A stretch of DNA of 64,000 nucleotides, taken from positions 20,482,417 through 20,546,416 of the forward strand of contig CM119270.1 in the NCBI GenBank assembly GCA_051294375.1, given 5' to 3'. This document shows positions 59,470-64,000 of this stretch, one piece after another; the first letter of the stretch is position 1; the number at the start of each line of letters is the position of its first letter. The position numbers and the translations under genes were made by a program. The notes beneath the pieces are model-generated. The model was not told the DNA's origin, ran no database searches, and saw nothing but the letters and a program-made list of their open reading frames with translations. Origin of the DNA: Paraspadella gotoi (Eukaryota; Chaetognatha).

Positions 59470-62000
59470 CGGCGTTGGTAACGACAAAGGATTAGAAAAT
59501 ATCAATGAGAAAATCTAGATGACAGAAAAATAGAACTCGTCTTTTAAAAAGACTTGAAAAATATAAATCTTGTTAAAAATTACTTAACTAAATTGTAAGG
59601 AATAGAAACTTTTTCATGAAAGAAAAGACTATATGAAATTTAGGCTCAATATAGATGAAAGTAATTTTGAATATAAATAAAATAAAATTGAGTATAATTT
59701 AGGATTTCTAAATTCATAACTTGGCTTTGGAAAGAAAAGGTTTTACTGTAATATTCATCGGGTNNNNNNNNNNNNNNNNNNNNNNNNNCTCCTTTTGTTA
59801 CCCTGCTTACTCTCCTCATCCCCATCAGGTTTGTGTCCACTTTCATCCCTCTCCTACTCACCCCATCTATCTGTCCTCACATCTTCCCTCATCCCCCACC
59901 CACCTCGTCCTTCACGACATCTTCGTCTACATCTTCATCTACTTTTTTTATGTTTCACGAATGGTTAATACACCATTGTCGTAACAACCCTACTACGGGA
60001 TGGTCACGCTTCCTTGCCTCTCAAGTTTTTCCTCATAATTTCACCTTTAATTCTGTTTAAGGAAGAATGGAATCAAGTGGGGGCGGTGTTACTGATCCAT
60101 GCCTGGACTCACACCTTGCTCATTCACACTTTCATTCTATCCCATTCTCTTTTCCGCTTTCTTTTTACTCATCTGACTTCCCTGACAGTGCACCCTCCTT
60201 TCGATTCACCGAATCAATAATGCGGGAAAAAAAAATTTCGTCGCGAAAGATTGACGAAGCAGATAAAGATTAGGAAGAATATTCTTAACGAAAAGAATAG
60301 AGAAGGGAAGTTGAAAGAAAATAAAAGAAAATATTAATAAACAAACTAAGCTAAATTTAAATATTTAAAAAAGAATTGAATGAAGTAAAAAAAGTAAGTT
60401 AAGTTAGTTCATTTTTGTGGTTTGATGCATTGGCATTCTCCGATTAATAATAACACACAGTGTAAAATCTGATTCCGATTGGTCTTATGGGATCTGAAGA
60501 AGTTTCCGTCGACCATAGATTCGAATAAAACTTATGAAGGATAAAACGGGAATATTGTCGCGTCCTCGGGCCTTATCTTCCCCACTCCCTCCCCACCGCC
60601 CACAAAGTCGCCACACCACAATCCACAGCTCAGTTCTTTTTCCTCAACACCTAACCACAGTTCCGACACGAAAACGTTTATTATCCTTCGCAACAATCCG
60701 GCAAAATTAAAAATCATCGCAGAAGAATTTGCCACATTAATATAACTCTCTCTTCTCTCTTGTCTTCTCTCCTCTCTCTTCTCATCTCTCCGATCATGTC
60801 TCCGGGATGAGTCCATGGCTCGATCTCTTTCTCTCATATCCTATCGGTCTTTTAAACGAAGAGAGGAAAAGAGTGTCAACGACGTGAGACGAAAACTGAG
60901 AACACAAAAATAGGACTGAATATTGAGGTCAAAATAGTAAAATCGAATTTCGAAAAAAAAAAGTTTAAGAATCAAATGTGATACGTTTGTTCGTTGAATT
61001 TTTGTTGAACTCACAGAATAATATTATGTACACATTTTCAACAATTTAAAATTGATTTTTTTTCTTCGAGAATCCTAAAAATTTTAATATCGAAATTGAA
61101 TGATTGATATTTTAAAGCAGGGAGATGGCCTAAATAGATTTACAACCGATTTATTGTTTTTTTTTAAATCAACATCGTTATATCAAAGCTTTGCAATACA
61201 TTTTAAGCTTTTAAATATAAAAGGCAAAAGAAAACTCACGTACGACAAAGATGACGAAAAGACGACGACGACGAACAACAACGCTTGACACGACGCCGAA
61301 ATTTGTTTCAAGACAAGAAATTATGATAAATCGCGATGGAAATAATCTTTTCACTTTTTCGTTCATGAAAAGATCGTTTCTTGTCTTTTTTATATTTAGC
61401 TTTACAGATGTATCCTCTCTTTCTCCTCTCTGTTCTCTCATCATTCGTCTCTTCTAATCTACTCTACTGCGTCTCCTCCTCTCTCTCTCAATCTCTCTTC
61501 GGTCTCGTCTAGTTTCTTTCTCTCAAAAAGGAGGATTTTACTGGAAGGAATAATTATTAATATCAATTTATACGGAAGGAGCATTAGTTTTTTTAATTCG
61601 TTTTTTTTATTCATATGAATCGTTAAAGTGAAAGTATTGGCATCATAATGATTTCCTCTATTTTATATCATCCTTCAACTATCTTTTTCCTATTTTTTAA
61701 GGTAAGTCAATCGATTAATCAGTTCTTAACAAACCAAGTTGAGGTTAAGTCTGTTGAAAGGTTCTCGATTTAGTTCATATTTGACTAAAACCAAAATACT
61801 AAAACGAAATCACACTCAGCAAACAAAAAAACTAAAAAAAAAATAAATAATAAATAAAATGAAAACCTTCGGAAATTATTCTTCGTCAGAGAAAAAAGTT
61901 GGGAATATTTGGAAAAATGATTTCGTTGATCCTCAAAGAATCCAGTTTGGTCAGAGATTAAATTATCGATTCTGAGTCGTGCGAGAAAACATAATACCCA
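59470..62000. other. AT-rich sequence, no gene seen
   Basis: Contains a 25-N gap (59764-59788), short CT runs near 60745 and 61460, and otherwise AT-rich DNA. No frame shows splice sites plus homology. Confidence 0.5.
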
Positions 62001-64000
62001 GTTTGCGGCTGAGACGAGCCGATTTGTGGGAACGGAGGATTTTGTGGGGGAAAAGGAGCCGATTTGTGGGCAAGAATTCTGGAAGGAATTTGTGGAGGGA
62101 TGTGGGGAAAAGCTGCGATTGTGTTGGCAAGGTTTGTGGGGAAGGGCGCCGATGTGGGCAAGGCGGGCGAAAAATGCATTAGTCTGGAAATAACTGGTTA
62201 GGTTGGCAAAACTATAGCTTCAGTTTCAGTTAAAAATCGAATTACTACTATGAATAAGTCTACCGAAAATTCACTAGCGATTACGAGCAGGAAGTACATG
62301 CTCACCATTTCATCAATGGGATTCAAATGGAATTTCAATAATAATATTTCAGTCAAATGAATCCACCATTGATTATATAGATGCATTCATTACGCGTTTC
62401 AAATGATACGATCGAACATGCAGGTATTAATTAATGATTTCATCACCAACGTTATTAAAATGATGAAATTCCACTATGGCACCATCATTCCCCAACGGAT
62501 GCCAAAGATGCAATTCCATATAATAAGCAAATTCACACGCAGCTCATTCCATCAGACCATAACTCCGCTTTTTCCTCCAAGCGAACACGTCTGGATCCCA
62601 CGATTTGATGGAATGGACGTGCACAGCGCGAATTCCAGAGCAGTCGGGGGGGGAGAAGGACGGCATGAATATTAAGCCAGATCGAGCCGGAATGGACGCG
62701 CCAGGGTGGTGTGGTGGGGAATCCGTGTGCATTGTCAATGGCAATTATGAAGAGCGGCGGGTGTGTTGCTCGCCATTTTATGCGTGGGTTTTCTTTAGAT
62801 TTGGTGGAATTTTGTTAAATGTTTTCACGCCATAATATAAAGTATGTTGTGATACATAGATATTCGTACTAATGCGAAAGATTTAACGTATTGACGTGGT
62901 AGTTGGTAAACTGAACTCTTGTAAGCCGCGAGCGTCTTTCGGAGATGTAAAAGATTGTCAAATCAATTCCAGTTTTACATTTCCCGTGCGCGCGTGTAAT
63001 ACAGATTCTACGATTCTACAATATAATGCGTTTATTTCGAAATCAGAACACATAGGTTGTTTCGTTACAGCATATAGACATTCAAGCAAGACTATAAAAA
63101 AACAAAAAAACAACAATAATAATAATTAATAGTAGAGGAAAGAAACTATTATTGAGTGAAGTGTTTTTTTCAATATCTCGGGTTTCAATATTCGCTTTTC
63201 TTGAACCATTGCACTTCGGATCCGCAGAATCTCCCTTTTCCGGTTTTCCTACCTCCTCATCCCTTTCGTTCTTACTCTTCCTCTTTCCTTCTCCAGATAG
63301 GAAGATGACTGTTTCTTATAGCTCTCAAGTACCTCCCTATATTGCGCCTCGTACCCCTCTTCACGTGTTTCTCGACATCACTATAGCACTCCCCTCTGGC
63401 CTCTCCTGTATCCCCTACTCCGTCTCCTCGCTCTTACTCCCCTCTTCTTCCCTTCTCCTCGCCTCTCGCTCCCCTCTTCATGGCCGCGGCCCAACAACAA
63501 AGCGGATATGTGCAGAGATGATAGATAGATATGTAGACGAAGGTAGAATGCGGAAGGAAGGGAGGGGGGAGGGAGAGAGAGAGAGAAAGAAAGGGAGGGG
63601 GGCGGAGGGAAGGAAAATGAATTTGGGTGGCGGGCGTGAGAGGGGCAGGGGGGGGATGCGAACAAAAGCGGCCGCGTAACCAAAAGTGAAATGTTGAAGG
63701 GCGCGAGTTTAGAGAGTCGCCTTTGGCGAAAGGATATTTTTGAAAAAATTGAGGAGGGAGGAAGGGAAAGAAGGGAAGAGGGAGAGAGGGAGAGAGAGAG
63801 AGGAGAAGAGAAGGTGAGAGAGAAAGAGCGAGTGAGACTGCCGTAAAAGGAAAAAGTAATCAACCGGATATGTCATTAAAAATCTGTCATCCCTTCATCA
63901 CGACTCTAATATTACCTTTTCATCTTAAGAACTATTTTTTTTAAAAATCTGAATCTTTTTAATTTTTTTTTTTTGCATGACGAAAATTAGAAAAAACTCA
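62000..64000. other. Mixed sequence, no gene recognised
   Basis: A GTGGGGAAAAG-rich patch at 62020-62170, mixed sequence at 62400-62830 with open frames on both strands, and C/T-rich then G/A-rich DNA at 63240-63840. Nothing matches a family I know. Confidence 0.4.

Overview
This window is animal (metazoan) nuclear DNA. It has spliced genes with GT-AG introns, short exons in long low-complexity introns, and dense microsatellites: CT/GA, GAC/GTC, TTTA, TTTTC. It also carries non-autonomous transposon-like repeats and many assembly gaps. The families present (a Dispatched transporter and a Disabled-type PTB adaptor) point to an invertebrate. I cannot name the phylum. Most long open frames in the window are translations of microsatellites, not genes.

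Layout. At 1-8.3 kb, on the minus strand, three exons encode the PTB domain of a Disabled (Dab)-like adaptor. Its N-terminal exons should lie to the right of 8.27 kb and its C-terminal exons off the left edge. From 8.3 to 22.5 kb I see no recognisable gene. The stretch is dominated by a large, imperfect inverted repeat (arms about 12.0-14.2 and 15.5-19.1 kb), a smaller palindrome at 11.4 kb, minisatellites, and a foldback-like element at 19.3-20.6 kb. At 22.50-22.64 kb there is a TATA box, a poly(A) signal and a 35-nt antisense tRNA 3' end that includes the complement of CCA, which looks like an LTR edge plus primer-binding site.

From 22.72 to 47.43 kb, on the plus strand, lies a Dispatched (disp) gene, the RND-family transporter that releases lipid-modified Hedgehog. 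I place at least 17 exons, almost all with compatible splice phases. They cover TM1, the first extracellular loop, TM2-TM4 with the GxxxDD motif, TM7, the second loop, TM8-TM12 with the GLSID motif, and a terminal exon. That exon encodes a highly acidic Asp/Asn tail made from a GAC repeat. The part expected to hold TM5-TM6 was not found and may lie in N gaps. An AATAAA follows the stop.

From 47.5 to 64 kb I recognise no gene. The stretch holds minisatellites, a GCC repeat, an inverted repeat containing two copies of a SINE-like element, a 150-bp hairpin, and long CT/GA tracts.

The two genes are arranged head to head and share no obvious pathway beyond both being developmental signalling components. 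The notable structural points are: a MITE-like family that fills about 91% of one disp intron; a tandem near-copy of a disp exon end with mostly synonymous differences; a broken inverted copy of a disp transmembrane exon; and several palindromes near N gaps of exactly 25 bases, which raise the possibility of gap-filling artefacts.
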